Shown piece by piece: positions 46,517 through 58,992 of a stretch of DNA of 64,000 bases (position 1 is its first letter; each line of letters starts with the position of its first letter). Source of the stretch: Sebastes aleutianus (taxonomy: Eukaryota; Chordata; Actinopteri; Perciformes; Sebastidae); assembly GCA_916700875.1 (NCBI GenBank), contig CAKAKS010000001.1, positions 12,153,741-12,217,740 of the forward strand. Reading direction: 5' to 3'. Position numbers and translations under genes: made by a program. The notes under the pieces are model-generated. The model was not told the DNA's origin and made no database searches. It worked only from the letters and a program-made list of their open reading frames with translations.

Positions 46517-49500
46517 ATTAGATTTTCAGAAATATTTCCCCACGGGATTCTCTAGGTGCTAATTTAACGTTCTTGCTTTATAAGCTGTTTGTCTTTGCTA
46601 ATGGCACTGTGGTAATTGACAAAGGTGTTCTTTAGATGCTTGTGAAGCTCAGACACTTGCCATACAAACATCAGTTTGCTGCTGGCGTCCATGTTTTCCC
46701 GAGCAGATGCACTGGGATGCATTTGGAAGTCGGGAACACCGACTTGGAATTATTGATTTCTGACATGGAGTGATGTGATTTAAGGCATCTGCCAGCTGAT
46801 CAGAGATGAATATTTTCTATGGAATAATAATTTAAATTGTAGTATATGGCTTCAAAAAGAGACTTAAATTGTGTTTCAATGCTAAAAATAACGCTAAGAA
46901 GAATAACATTGATTTCAGGAACAAATCAGTGGTGGTAAAACTGGATTTAGGCTGTGGTTGATGCATGGGATTAACTGGAGCCCCGTTATAGATATGGCAC
47001 AGGTTTTGATTGTATTTTTCAGCGGATCTCAACAATTGATAGCATCATCGCGGTGACCGGAAAGTTTGCTGTGGAGATGGCTTTGCTAGATATCTGTGAC
47101 TGAAAAGGAGAAGATTAGCCTACTGAGCTTTTGTCAAGTTGCCTCATGTTGTTTTCAGTCTGAACAATCTCTACTAGTGTTGTGTTGAAGTCTGTCCCGT
47201 GTCGAATAGTGTTTCCCTCCTGTTAAAATGATAACGCCCCCCTCGGTAGTTGGGGTTAGGGATAAGGGTTGGTTCAGGTTTAGGTAGGGGGAAACAAAAA
47301 ACAAGCTGCCCATGCTGACCAATCACAATTCTTGTGGTCCCAAAGTGGTATCTTTGTAGTTTCCATAGCCGGCGTAGCTACGGCTGCAACATTCGTAGGT
47401 TCATAACCACGCTTTAAACCCTTAATGCATAAATGTGCCTAAAGTGTCAGATAGTCCCAGACACAAATGACTGTAATGCTTCTGTCATTCATGTTTCTAG
47501 TCAAAACATGTGAAGGTGAAGCAGCATACAACACTCAAACTCTAATATTGTGTACTAAGGAAATCTCCACCAAAGAGACCTGCTGATTTCGCATTTGTCT
47601 TGTGTATCCTCTGCACCTCGGGGTGTTTGAAGAAACTCAGGCAAACTCTCCAACCTAAGGACTGTGTTTTGAAAGGGCATCCAAAAAAGGGGGTCCGGTG
47701 AGAGTGTGAAATTGGATAAGGGTCTAATGGACGGCACCACACTCCTCTCGCTGCAACTTGTCACTGTCCTCCTCCCTCCTCTGTAGCCTCAGTGTACAGT
47801 TTCATATTAGTTTCAAAGGACTCAAAGAGTCCAGGCTTCTTCATTTTATTATCTTGAATCAGGATCAACTGCCTGAGCAAAGCAATTTGTGATGTGTGTG
47901 TATACGGTAGCTGCCCTACTATATGATCCCCATCTGTATCTATCACAGGTCAGATTGTTATTGAAATCACTTGAGTTCTTGCAGATTGTTTGCTTTGTGT
48001 AACCTGCGTCAGAGGATGAGAATCTTTCCAGGGAAGCATTTCATTATAACGGCACAGACTGTGAAAATTAATATGACAGCAGCATAGGCAACTGTTTTCA
48101 GCTGGCATCAGAAAGATATTAAGATTCCCTTTTTATTAAATCATGCAGATATTAGTCGTTGTAAACCTAATTTAGAAGCTGTTTTTCACTGATTTGTGTT
48201 GGTGTGAAGCTTCACATCAACATTTTTTCAGGTTTTTGATTGATGTTTCATAACATCTTCAGTTTTATTATTATTCTGCAACATTTTCATGTAAATATAT
48301 GGCTATATACCACTATCCAATTATGCCCAGTTAGTCAAAGGCACAGCAGTGACCAATTTATCATAAAAAATATTGTGAAAATAAACAATAATTCGCTAAT
48401 TATCTAGGCTAATTATTTTTATGACACATGCCATTTTGTTGTTGAGACACTGATTACAAAATTAGTAATACACAGTTAATAATATGTTTGATCATCTGTG
48501 TCTGTGGCGTAACATATTGGCAGGGGTTTGTGAGATGAAGAGGCAGAGAGCTGGTCATTCCCCTCTGGACTCTCGTAAAAATATATTTTTTTTTCCAGAT
48601 TTCCATCAGCATGATTCTGCTATAAACAGGCATATGTCCTGAGGAATAAACAGCTTTTAGAGGGGAAAACATGAATTTAAAAAAATTACATTGATCAAAG
48701 ATGAGTTTTTTAATAATACAACAGTGACACCTGTGGGTCAGATGGGGTACTACATGTAAAGTGGAAGGCATTCACTCCAATGTTTCACAGCCTAATATTG
48801 CATGTAGCATTTGTTGTTCTCCTTTTTTCACTCACAAACCCCTAATATTCATTTAATGATGTCAAAAATAAAGCGTAAACACAATTACCCAGTCATTTGA
48901 AAGAAACATTAAACTCCCTCTATGCACTTAAAATGTGTTCTGCTTTGCTTGTTTTGTTTCTTTACTCAAGTGTTTGACTGTCACTGTGCAGAATGATGGA
49001 TGTGTAGTTTGTCACTAGAGGGCTGTTTTCACATCCATCTGCTGAAAGAGGTAAGTTCCTGTTTATCTTAAATCTGAGTTTAAAACGTGTACGTACAAGC
49101 AGGATTTTGTGACATGCAACTAGTTTGAAAGACAATCATGATAATGGACTTTAGGAGACATCTTGTGTCCAGTTGTTGAACTTTTGAAATTAAAAATATC
49201 AGCAGAGATTCTGTTTTTTTCCAACGAGGGTGTGGGAGTGAATGTCATTTTAAGATTTTTTGATGAGTCAACCTTTTTTGCGTGAGAACCACATCAGACA
49301 CAATTTCTTATTTAAAGAGTGTTTTTATATGTTTTAAAACAAGGATATTCAAGGCATCCTGGCGTTGTAAATCAAAGGAATAAAGTGGCTGATGTGAGGT
49401 GACTCATTACATATAGGCTTTATTGAGTCCCAAAATACATCATTCCATTCTATTTCCCTATTTCTTATTAATACATTTGGAGCATCAGATGTAAAAAATA

Positions 49501-49615
49501 AAAATAAAAGAAGCAATCAAAGGAGAAGACTAAAAAACATACCAATCCTATCCAAACAATTTAATTGGTTGTTTTATGACTTTATTGGTTGTTTTATGTC
49601 AAACTTTAATTATAG
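46517..49615. other. Intergenic, no recognised gene
   Basis: AT-rich sequence. The minus-strand open frames near 47540-47950 and 48454-48771 show no domain or consistent splice signals. Confidence 0.5.
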
Positions 49616-50547
49616 TATATGGACAAAAGTGTGTGGACACCCAAACATTACACCTGCACTGTAAAAGATCACACTAGTTTTTAGTGGACTCAACTAATCT
49701 GTTGTAATTAACTTAATGTAAATACATAGTATTTATTAATTTCAAGGTTTCAAATTTTGACTGTAATGTTTCTGTGTGATTAAACAGCTGTTGATTGAAC
49801 TTAGAATCTAACTTAACTTTTCTAAACTTCAGTGAACTTACTCAGTTACAAGAATACTTTCAACCAATTATTCAAGTTCGGTTTAATTAACTTACTTTTT
49901 AAGGCAGCTGAAGAACGTGCATGTTTTAATTTATCCATCTATCAATGTTTTACAGTGAATATTTGATTGTTGTCATTCCAAAATCATGAGCGTTAATCTG
50001 CTGCTATAACAGCCTCCACTTTTTTTCTTCCAGATGTTGAAACCTGGCTGCAGGGATTTGCTCCCATTCAGTCACCATAGCATTATGGAGCGTTTTCACC
50101 ACAAGACCTTTCCCAGGGGACCAAGAACCTTCGGAAAAATTAAAGGTAGGGTCCATAATAATGTTCAAATACATTTTTTGTTATATTAGTTGAAATTATC
50201 ATTACATTCTGACAGCAATCAATTAATCAAATTCTCAGACAAAAAATTTAAAAAACTCCGGTATCTGTTGCTATCGCAGGACTGTAATAAGCCCATCTAA
50301 TCATTTCATTCGGCCCGAACATTTCTAAACATTTCAAGGCTAAAATGTCTTTTCATGACACACAGAATGTCCTTGTAATGTCGTGCTATTCATGCACCTT
50401 TCCCATGAGATCGGGTTGGCATTTCAGTTTAACTTAGAGGTGTTTTTATGGGCTTGAAGTTGGGGCTCAGTCAAGTTGTTCCACACCAAACTGGTAAAAC
50501 CAGACATGCAACAGACAGGGGTATCCACAGACCTTTGGCCATATTTA
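49616..50547. mobile_element. Tc1-derived non-autonomous element with nested insertion
   Basis: The left end TATATGGACAAAAGTGTGTG is the imperfect inverse of the right end (CCACAGACCTTTGGCCATAT). The inside has GATGTTGAAACCTGGCTGCA and AGTCAAGTTGTTCCACACCA, parts of a degraded antisense Tc1 transposase body common in fish. A separate element, 49657-49957, with ends CACTGTAAAA/TTTTACAGTG, sits inside near the left end. Confidence 0.65.
49657..49957. mobile_element. Small element nested in the Tc1-derived element
   Basis: It is 301 bp with ten-base perfect inverted ends (CACTGTAAAA) and an AT-rich interior with CTTAACTTTTCTAAAC and ACTTACTCAGTTACAAG-like words. No clear target duplication was seen. 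Confidence 0.55.
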
Positions 50548-52077
50548 TCTGCCTCAAATGTCACAAAGTGATGAAAGCTACCAGACATTAGATCATACAG
50601 TACTGGCAGCTTCATTAGTGAGGTAGCTGTGGCTCTGATGTGCCAGGATGGGTTAACCGCTCCATCTCATGTCATCATCCCACCCTTTTCCCTTCTGACT
50701 CAGTCCAATACCTCCTGTATATTTCATCAAAAGATTTGTATTCTACATTTCAACATGGCTGCAATATTTGGCCTTCCACCTCCAAAATGAATGAGTGTTT
50801 GGTTCGTTTGGCAAATGCCGGTGCAAGCGATATCTCATGCAACGCCCATGTAATGTACCCAACAGTGGAGTTTACTGATTGATATTTATTTCCTCGCGCT
50901 GAGTTTTTCTCAGCGTGAGCAGACGAGGGAGATGGAAACTGGGAGAAGGCGAGCACGCTAGGAAACAGCAGGCCCTCACATTAGACTCGGCAACGAGGGG
51001 TCGCTGGGAAAACTTCTGCTGGACGACAATTTAAAACCCAGAAGCATGTTAAACAAATACAGACATGCAATAGATCCACTGTCAGCATTAATGCTTGGCC
51101 GTTCACACACTCGTTATTAGAAAGGAGGGCAGTGTTGTTTTGCTGGCTCTCACTTCCCCCGAGGCATACAATAACCTTTTTGTGGCTCACTTTTTAAAAG
51201 CCCATTCAACTAAACTCCTGTTGCCTAAGACTGAAACCAACGACTCACTTGTAAAAATGAAAAAAAAAAAAGCACCAATTTACCGTCCTCTCCAACATTG
51301 CTTCTCCACGACCCCTGAGGGACGAGACAGGGCCGACCCTGAAAGCTACGCTCAAGTGCCACAGACTGAAAAGACGATGATTAGCATCTCATCATCCGTC
51401 CTCATATTTAATTTAACTCAAGTTCAAGTTCAAATCTGATTGTCCTTCTTTGCGTCACCTCATTCAGGTCAGATCTCATTTCCGTCCACTTCACAGAAGA
51501 CGAGTATGGTGCATGAATGGCTGCTTTGGATTACCGCAGCCCTTCATCTTCTCATTGACTCCTGCATTTGATCTTTATGGCCGAGCTTTGACTTTACTAT
51601 ATGTTGATGGATTTTTATGAGAGTAGGCACTGTATACGTGTGCTTTTTTTTTTTTTTTTTAGAGTGGAGGAAACAGTCTTTGATGGTCTGAACTAATCTT
51701 ATTGAGGGGATTTCACATTTCTGTCTGACATCTGTCTGCCTGGTCCACGTTTGGTTACGTACTGAGCCAAAGATAATTTCATTTCACTTTCATTTTAACA
51801 TCCTCATAAACTTGTTTTTCATGCAGCTTTCTGCACGGCCAGAAAAGTAATTTTCCAGACAAAAATTACTCACAACAAAACCACTCGGTTGGTGCATGAT
51901 TGATTTACAAGACAGTGTCCTGGTATTACATTCAGCGCTGACTCTAAACTGAAAGAACCCCTATTTGTATGTAAAAATCCAACCATTTGATCAGAATCAC
52001 AAGATGGGTTGCAACAGGGGAAGTTTCCTGTACCACAATTTTGTGAAAGTGACATGACAAGATTTATGAGTGGGCAG
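50548..52077. other. Intergenic, no recognised gene
   Basis: A long T run lies at about 51644-51660. The open frames show no domain likeness. Confidence 0.5.
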
Positions 52078-52200
52078 CTGTAGCTCAAGTGTTCTTGAGC
52101 AGGACGCTGAACCCAGAAGTGGCTCCGTTATATGTATATGTAGGAAAAAATGTCACTTTTGACAAAAGCATCTGCCAAATGACGTAACGGTGAGATGCAA
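52078..52200. repeat. SINE-like fragment
   Basis: CTGTAGCTCAAGTGTTCTTG, GCAGGACGCTGAACCCAGAA and AAAGCATCTGCCAAATGACG are landmarks of a tRNA-derived teleost SINE. The copy is short and degraded. Confidence 0.45.
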
Positions 52201-55200
52201 ACTGTCTCCTTAACAGCAGTAAGCAACATTTTGTGCAAGAAGTTTACTCATCAATCTCAGATCTCTTGTCTCACTTGCTCCTTTGGTTTCCAATATAAAC
52301 TCATGATAAAAAATAACCTTAATGTTTGCAGTTTACTGATTAACTAGGTCTCCGTTGCAGTTTTAAATGCACTTGTGAGATACTTTATCTAAATAACAAG
52401 AGATCAATTGGAATTGTAGAACAACATTTATTGTGGTTAGCAACAGAGAAAGACTTCTCTCTTCGCTCTCTATCGACGTGAAGCATCTTCATAAACGTAA
52501 ACCCATATGAAGATAGGACATTTTGAGTGCATAGTTGACATTTCAGCCAGAAGTTGTCATGAAGGTAAAGCTCACAGCGTGCCCAGAAGAGAAATTACAC
52601 ATCCTTAGAGGAGCATGAATCTGCTCAGTAATTCAAATGAAAATGTTTGCCTGACGGTGGTGGGGATCACCAGAGACTATCTTTTGGAGACAATGCATAT
52701 CCACCACAACAGATGTCCGCCTCTAATGTGTGTATTCCTGCTCATTCTGCCTCTCCGTCCCTCTCTTCAGCCATTTCCACTTCCCCAGGCCATATTTAGC
52801 ATTATTCTTTACCTGTCCACCAGATGCCCTCAGACTTTTCTCCTTTTATTCCAGATCCACTCCCGTGATATGCCCTGTAATCACCTCATTCCCCTCACCT
52901 GAGCTTCCCTGCCCATCTCTCCACCTGCACCTCATTCCATTGTTCCTCTTCCAGGTTGTCTAGTGCAGTGGTTTTCAAAGTGGAGTCTGGGGACCCTCAG
53001 GGGTCCTTGAGGGGGTTCCAGGGGGTTCCCAGCAAAAAAGGAGAGTCAATTATATTATATAACAGGCTCAGTTTTAAAGCTACAGTGAAGATCCTGACAT
53101 TATATGAAACAAGAAAACCTGAGGAATCCATTGGTACCAACTACTCAACTGTCATACCAGCTTGTCGCGAAGGAGACTAAATAACACTCTAAACTTGCAC
53201 TAAATTTTGGCGAGGAAAAACTGGCACACTGACAGCTGTTGTTGCCTGTTGGGCTTAAGTCTGCCATGTTATGATTTGAGTATATTTTTAGACTAAATGC
53301 AGTACATGTGAGGGTTTATGGACAATATTTGTCATTGTTTTGAGTTGTTAATTGATTTCCAATAATAAATAGCAGCATATTTGTCCATCCCCATGTTGAG
53401 TATTAAATACTTGACAAATCTCCCTTTAAGGTACATTTTGAACAGATAAAAAATGTGTGATTGATTTGCGATTAATCTTGATTAAATATTTTAATTGACT
53501 GGCAGCCTTAGTAATAAAACATCCAAATGCAAAATTTCTATCAGATGGGGGACCCTAGGATAAAATCTTATGAAATGAGGGTTCATAGTCTAATTGATGT
53601 ATCTGTCTGTTTCTGCCAGTTTGACCTTCTGCCTGATTATTTGGCGTTTGGGTTCCTGTCTGCTCCTTGTTGGATTCTTCTGCCTGTTTTGGACCTCCTC
53701 TCAGGTTTTGACCCTCACACGTCTCATGGTCCCGTAAGTCTTTGCATCATTTTTGTAAATAATAATTATTGAACTGTCATCTGCATTCAGTGCCTATCCC
53801 TGTTGCCCTGCTCACTCTGCCTTAACACAGATTTAATTGTTCTCTGATTATGTATTTCCAACATATTTCTCGTGGACCTAAGTGTTCGTCATGTAGAGAT
53901 TTTGAAGCGACTGTGGCGCCAGTGTCACCAAAATTATTAGTAATCTTCCTCTTGAGGAACATGAATATAATTAATACCAGGCTGGATAGCAATCTGGCCA
54001 GTAGTTGTCTAGATGTTGTGCTCTGGGGCAAAGTGTGGGATGGACGGACTGATTCACTGACAAATTGACTTTGCCATCTTTAAGTGCTGGCTTCAACAGG
54101 GAAAAGAGCTTACTGTGCTATAGGAAAAAATTTAAAATAGCTGTCACAAAGTGGCAACATGAGAATGATGATACAAAGGAAAACTAGAGAATTAGGACTT
54201 ACATGAATCCCTCTTGACAGGTATTTGATGCATAGCAAAAAACAGGCCAAGATCACTGCCAATCCAAACAATCTCAGCATTTCCATAATAGCAGGGTAAG
54301 AGCTCACAGCTTCACAAGTCATTTTAACTTTCATTTTGCTACTGTATTTGCATGTGTTTTCCATGTCGGAGCAGGCGATCGGGTCAACATCTCTTCCACG
54401 TCAAAATGAGCTCTCAGATCAGTGACAGCACGTGAAAACATCACTCAGCAGAAGGGACTTAACGCAAACATAACAACAACTTGATATTTATATCAAAAGC
54501 ATCCTGGGAGCTGCTGGCTTAGCCGGTGTAATCAGGTTAGCGAAACGTCTCCTGAGGGGGAAGTAATCTACTTTGATGCTCTGTCTGCTACCAAAACATT
54601 GAATCTGTGTCAGGCTGCAGCTAGCAACCAGTCCAGCCCACTCTGTAATTCAATTACAGTAGTCGACTCATGTCCTACTTAACGTCCAGGCAGCCAACGG
54701 CCTGATTACGGAAGCCACAAATTGTCAAATACAAAACCTGAATAAACATTTATGTCTTTCAAAACTAGGAGGGTTGTAATTATCCTTCCGTAATGTTATT
54801 TCACAGGACAGATGAAGTGCAGCACAGGAGTTCACGTAGAAATTCAAACAGTTCTTCCTGCTGCAATTAGACTTCTCAATGAACTCATTTGACCCAACCT
54901 CATCCCACTGCATATAGAAGACATTTAGCCTATTTCTGGAAATTATTAATGTCTTGAATTCCACGTCTTTTCCCACATTATAATCAATGAAGGTAGTACA
55001 ATTAATGCTCACATGCAAGCACTTCATTCAGACGTTTATATTTAGTCTTTTGAAGGAAAGTGATTGAAGATGATACTACAGTAGAATTATTATCTGCCTT
55101 ATTTATACTAACTTTCTCTCTACTGTTACTTTCAAAAATGAAACTTTGATGTGGAGAAGTTGTATACATTTCAACTGTTTTTTATTTACTTTTGCATGGA

Positions 55201-55724
55201 CAGTGAATAGACAGACCAACGCACATGAGTATGCATAGAAATACAAAGAGATACAAACATTTGCAAAGTAAGAAGTATAAATCAATAATACTAACTGTAA
55301 AATCAATTATAACCTCAGCAACAGCAACACAGAAAAATAAGTAAATAAATATATGTGAAAATAAAGTGGAGAAGTTGTAAAGTCAAGAATATCAAACCAT
55401 ATTATTTGCTAAAATTACAATATTTTAATGCATAAAATAATACTCCAATGTAAAAATGCACTGTTCATTACGCAGAATTGGAAAATATAAAAATGTTTTT
55501 TACTTACTTTACTAAAATATTGACATTATGGAAATCAATTAAAAGTAAATTTCAAGGTTTGCATGACTAGACTCATTTTAAGAAGTTACAGTGTTTTAGT
55601 GTCACTTTAGACAGCTTTGTAGCGCTAAAATAGCACACGTTAGCACAGCAATTAATTCAATTTTATTTCATATTATTTTCCTTGTTTTTTTATTGTTTTA
55701 TCATAAATGTTATGATTTATTTGG
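52201..55724. other. Intergenic, small repeat fragments
   Basis: A hAT-like edge, AGTGCAGTGGTTTTCAAAGT, is at about 52963 and a GCGATTAATCTTGATTAAAT fragment at about 53470. No exon is recognised. The minus-strand frame at 54725-55027 is unlikely to be real. Confidence 0.45.
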
Positions 55725-56490
55725 TTTAGCGAATACAGAGTCCTTGAGCGAAGCAGTTGCCTCCTGGTCTGCTGTATGGAGGGTGACTAATCCTCAGGCC
55801 TCAATGATGTGTTCCATTGTTTGCTCCTCTGCACAAGCACACAGTGGCTTGCTGCCCCTCATACGGAGACTGGCCAAGCAGGGGCCGTGGCCGGTCCTGA
55901 ATCTGTTGAGGGTTGAACACTGTCTCCTTGGGAGGTTGGTGCCAGGGGCCTGTCGGTTGGGGTCTGACACCAGGTGTTTGTTTGGGACATCCTTGGACTC
56001 CCATTCTTTTTCCCAAGCAGACTGGAAAGTAAAGTCTGCTGTTTTTTTTTTTTTTTTCCAGATTGGTCGTCTAGATGGGAGATTGGCAGTAGGTAGGTTG
56101 TAGATGTCTGCGTGGATTAGTAGATGCGGGGAATCTTTGACCTTCAGGAAGCCAGGGGAGTGGCGTTGAGCATATATTTGCGGTTATGATTTGCATGGTT
56201 GTGTCTAGCTGTGCATGGTGTGTATGGGATGATCTGGACCAGACAGGGTCACAGTAATCGGCTGCAGAGTATGTAAGGGCCAGTGCAGAGTTGTGCAGTC
56301 CATTTTGAGCCTGCAAGCTTACAAAGCAGGTTGTTTCTGGACTTCATATTTGCCGCTGTTCCTTTGAGGTGTTTCTTAAAGGAGAGGGTCCTGTCTAAGG
56401 TGACTCCCAGATAGGTTGGGTTCGGAGCGAATCCGCTCAATTGGATGTTTTGTTTTTTGGCAGCCTTTGCGTTTGGGAGGTGGAATACAC
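55725..56490 (-). pseudogene. 5'-truncated LINE (non-LTR) reverse transcriptase relic
   Basis: Minus-strand frames give, in order, TYLGVTLDRTLSFKKHLKG, NNLLCKLAGSKW, ALALTYSAADYCDPVWS, STPLPWLP and, near the 3' end, LNRFRTGHGPCLASL followed by a Cys-rich segment ending QTMEHII. These are C-terminal reverse-transcriptase and zinc-binding-like parts of a jockey-type fish LINE. The frame shifts several times and a poly-T/A run interrupts it at about 56041-56057. The element is dead and lacks its 5' part. Confidence 0.8.
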
Positions 56491-58006
56491 TGTATTGTTA
56501 AATATATTAAACACTTTGTGTTGCATTTTGTGCATGAATTGTGCTATATAAATACAGTTTATTAATATTATTATTATTATAGTAAAAAATAAAATAGTCA
56601 TGATTGGCATTTAGAATTGTCTAAATACTGTTTTTTTTTTACCCATACATAATTTTGTATTTATATATTCCTGACCCTGAATGTCTTTTCTGAGAATAAC
56701 TGTGTTTAAATTTGACTTAACATGGTGCTAAATAAAGTTGGATGAATTAGCTTTTATATTTTGAGGGTTTTATAACATATTATCACTGGATTTCATAGAA
56801 AAGTACTTTTGGGAAATGTCATGGAGGACGCTGAGATATCTTATTCAACATTTCATGTTAACTTGCGATGTTTACCAAATTGAGGATATGATGCTTCTGC
56901 AGAGAAAACAGCGATACTGGACATAAAGGAGGAGCCAGTTTTATCACAATTTTATAATTTGCAGAGTGATAATTTGTGTTGTACGTACCAGTTCCAGTTG
57001 TAGTTTAGGATCTGTAGAAACTATATAATTCATGTGTTGATGCGTCTGCAGTAAAATTATAATCAGATAGCTTGGTGGTACGGTCATCTCACTTTTCATA
57101 ACATGCAGGAGGAACTAATACTTTTGCATGAGTATTTGACATCAAAAACTTCTACCAGAAAGATCATACTGTTAATCTGTACATAGTCAGTCTTCTACAA
57201 ATATTGTGCTTCCATCTTTTTGCATGATTTAAAAGTGCCTAAAGACAAATAATTACCATTAAAATTGCTTATCATATGTTATATATATATTATATATATT
57301 ATATATCTTCCTAGAAAGTTTGACTGAAATCTATTTTGGTTGAAAGTACCATCATTTGGCCGATAGATGGAGCTACTTACCAGCGCATATAAAGCTTCCT
57401 GCAGCTTCCATTATATGCAAATATCTTTACTCTACACATTGAGCTTTATTGGACACCTAATTATAATAGAGAAATATATATTTTAACAGCATTTGGCTCC
57501 AAAGTAGCTGAAGAGGCCACACTATGAAAAGACCATAAGCTTCAGTGTAAAAATCTACAATGCAAATGATTTTAATTCCACAACCCAACAAAATGAGATC
57601 ATTTCTAAATAAAGGGTTATTTCTGCAGAAAATTAGAGCAATTATAATAATATAATATATAATATCTATATGGAATGCAATTTATGCCAATATTAAATAA
57701 ATAAATACATACATAAATACATAAACAAATATATATGGCTTTGAAATAAATAGATATTGCTATGAAATAAATCCTGAAATAAATACATGAGGCAATAAAT
57801 ATATAAATAAATGTAAATAAATGTTTAAAAATTTCAGGGGACTTTTATTTCATAATACCACACACGACTTAATCATATATCATTATAATACTCCTAATAA
57901 CATCCCAAACAAGGTACTCATATGTGATTTTTAAAGCAACTTTTCCACATTTTATACTTAAAAATATGCATTTTGAGTATGATTTCTATCATAGGATCTG
58001 TTCAAG
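56491..58006. other. AT-rich intergenic stretch
   Basis: An AT dinucleotide run lies at about 57277-57307, and AAATA/ACATA-rich low-complexity sequence at 57640-57835. No gene is seen. Confidence 0.5.
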
Positions 58007-58085
58007 ATTCAAGATTCAAGATGTTTATTGTCACACCGGTTGTACAGGTACAAACGTGTGAAATACTTTTTGCTGGGAAGCTCCA
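58007..58085. repeat. Retroelement tail-like fragment
   Basis: Three tandem CAAGATT units are followed by GATGTTTATTGTCACACC, a landmark I know as a 3' piece of a dispersed teleost element. It is short and non-coding. Confidence 0.45.
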
Positions 58086-58299
58086 TTAAAATAATATAAT
58101 AAGTTATATTACATTTACATTACAATTAAATTTACATTACAATTATAAAAGGAAATACTTTGTACAAGGGCATATTAAGAACATATATATTACAACATAT
58201 ACAGTATATTCTGTGTGTGTTTCTGTATGTTTTATGATAAACTTTCATGTCCTGAGCTCACTGAGACAGTTTTAACTCATATTAATCTGTTAGTGGAGT

Positions 58300-58992
58300 A
58301 ATTATAGCGCGCTCTTTGACATCTTTACCTGTCTCTATTTGATTGACATCCTCTTCCACGAGCTGAGGACACAACGCGCTGCGCTGCACAATGGAGCTGG
58401 AGGTGGAGGCGGTGGGAGGGCGGGCAGTGGAGCACCGCCTGCTATCCAATGGGATCAGTGATGGGAGGGAGTTTTGTCGAAACTCCAGCTTTGTCCTATA
58501 ACTTACTGGGACTCCTCTGGAGCACAATATGAGTGAAGCGCCTGCACCGTTATTCCACGGGACGGTGCGTCGCGCTCAGCCGCCTGCTCGCTCACTTTAC
58601 GCACCGAAAACTTTGGATAAACTTTTTTTTTTTTAACATCTCCAAGGAGCCAGGAACTTTTGTTTTGTTTTGTTTTGTCCTTTTTCAAGAGGGATTGTGT
58701 TTGGAAAATGCTTTTTCTTTTGCTGGAGTTGGAGTTGAGGTGAAACTTCAACTCAGATCTGCAGGAATCATTCAGAGGATTTAGTTGCATTGAAAACGCA
58801 GCGCTTCTGCAGGATAAAATAACACTTCTGGAGTACTTTTGGGAACACTGAAGGAAGAACTGTGGAAAAGAGACGCTGCTGGGTTTCCCATTTGAGTTTT
58901 CTCTGCTGGAATACAATGCTTTAGTGACTAGTAAAGTTGATGCATCATAGGCATGGACTCTGTCTGAGAAAGGTGGACTGGCTAACTGGACC
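58300..58992 (+). promoter_or_regulatory. fat4: fat4 promoter/5'UTR region
   Basis: A locally GC- and CpG-richer stretch (about 58305-58620) precedes the fat4 start, as expected of a vertebrate developmental gene promoter. Short upstream open frames lie at 58916-58924, 58940-59017 (overlapping the main start out of frame) and 58953-58967. The transcription start is not determined, so which of these are in the mRNA is uncertain. Confidence 0.5.

Noticed and set aside
47555..47946. Consecutive minus-strand frames near 47.5-47.9 kb
   Set aside because: Short, overlapping in different frames and without recognisable domains; insufficient to call a pseudogene.
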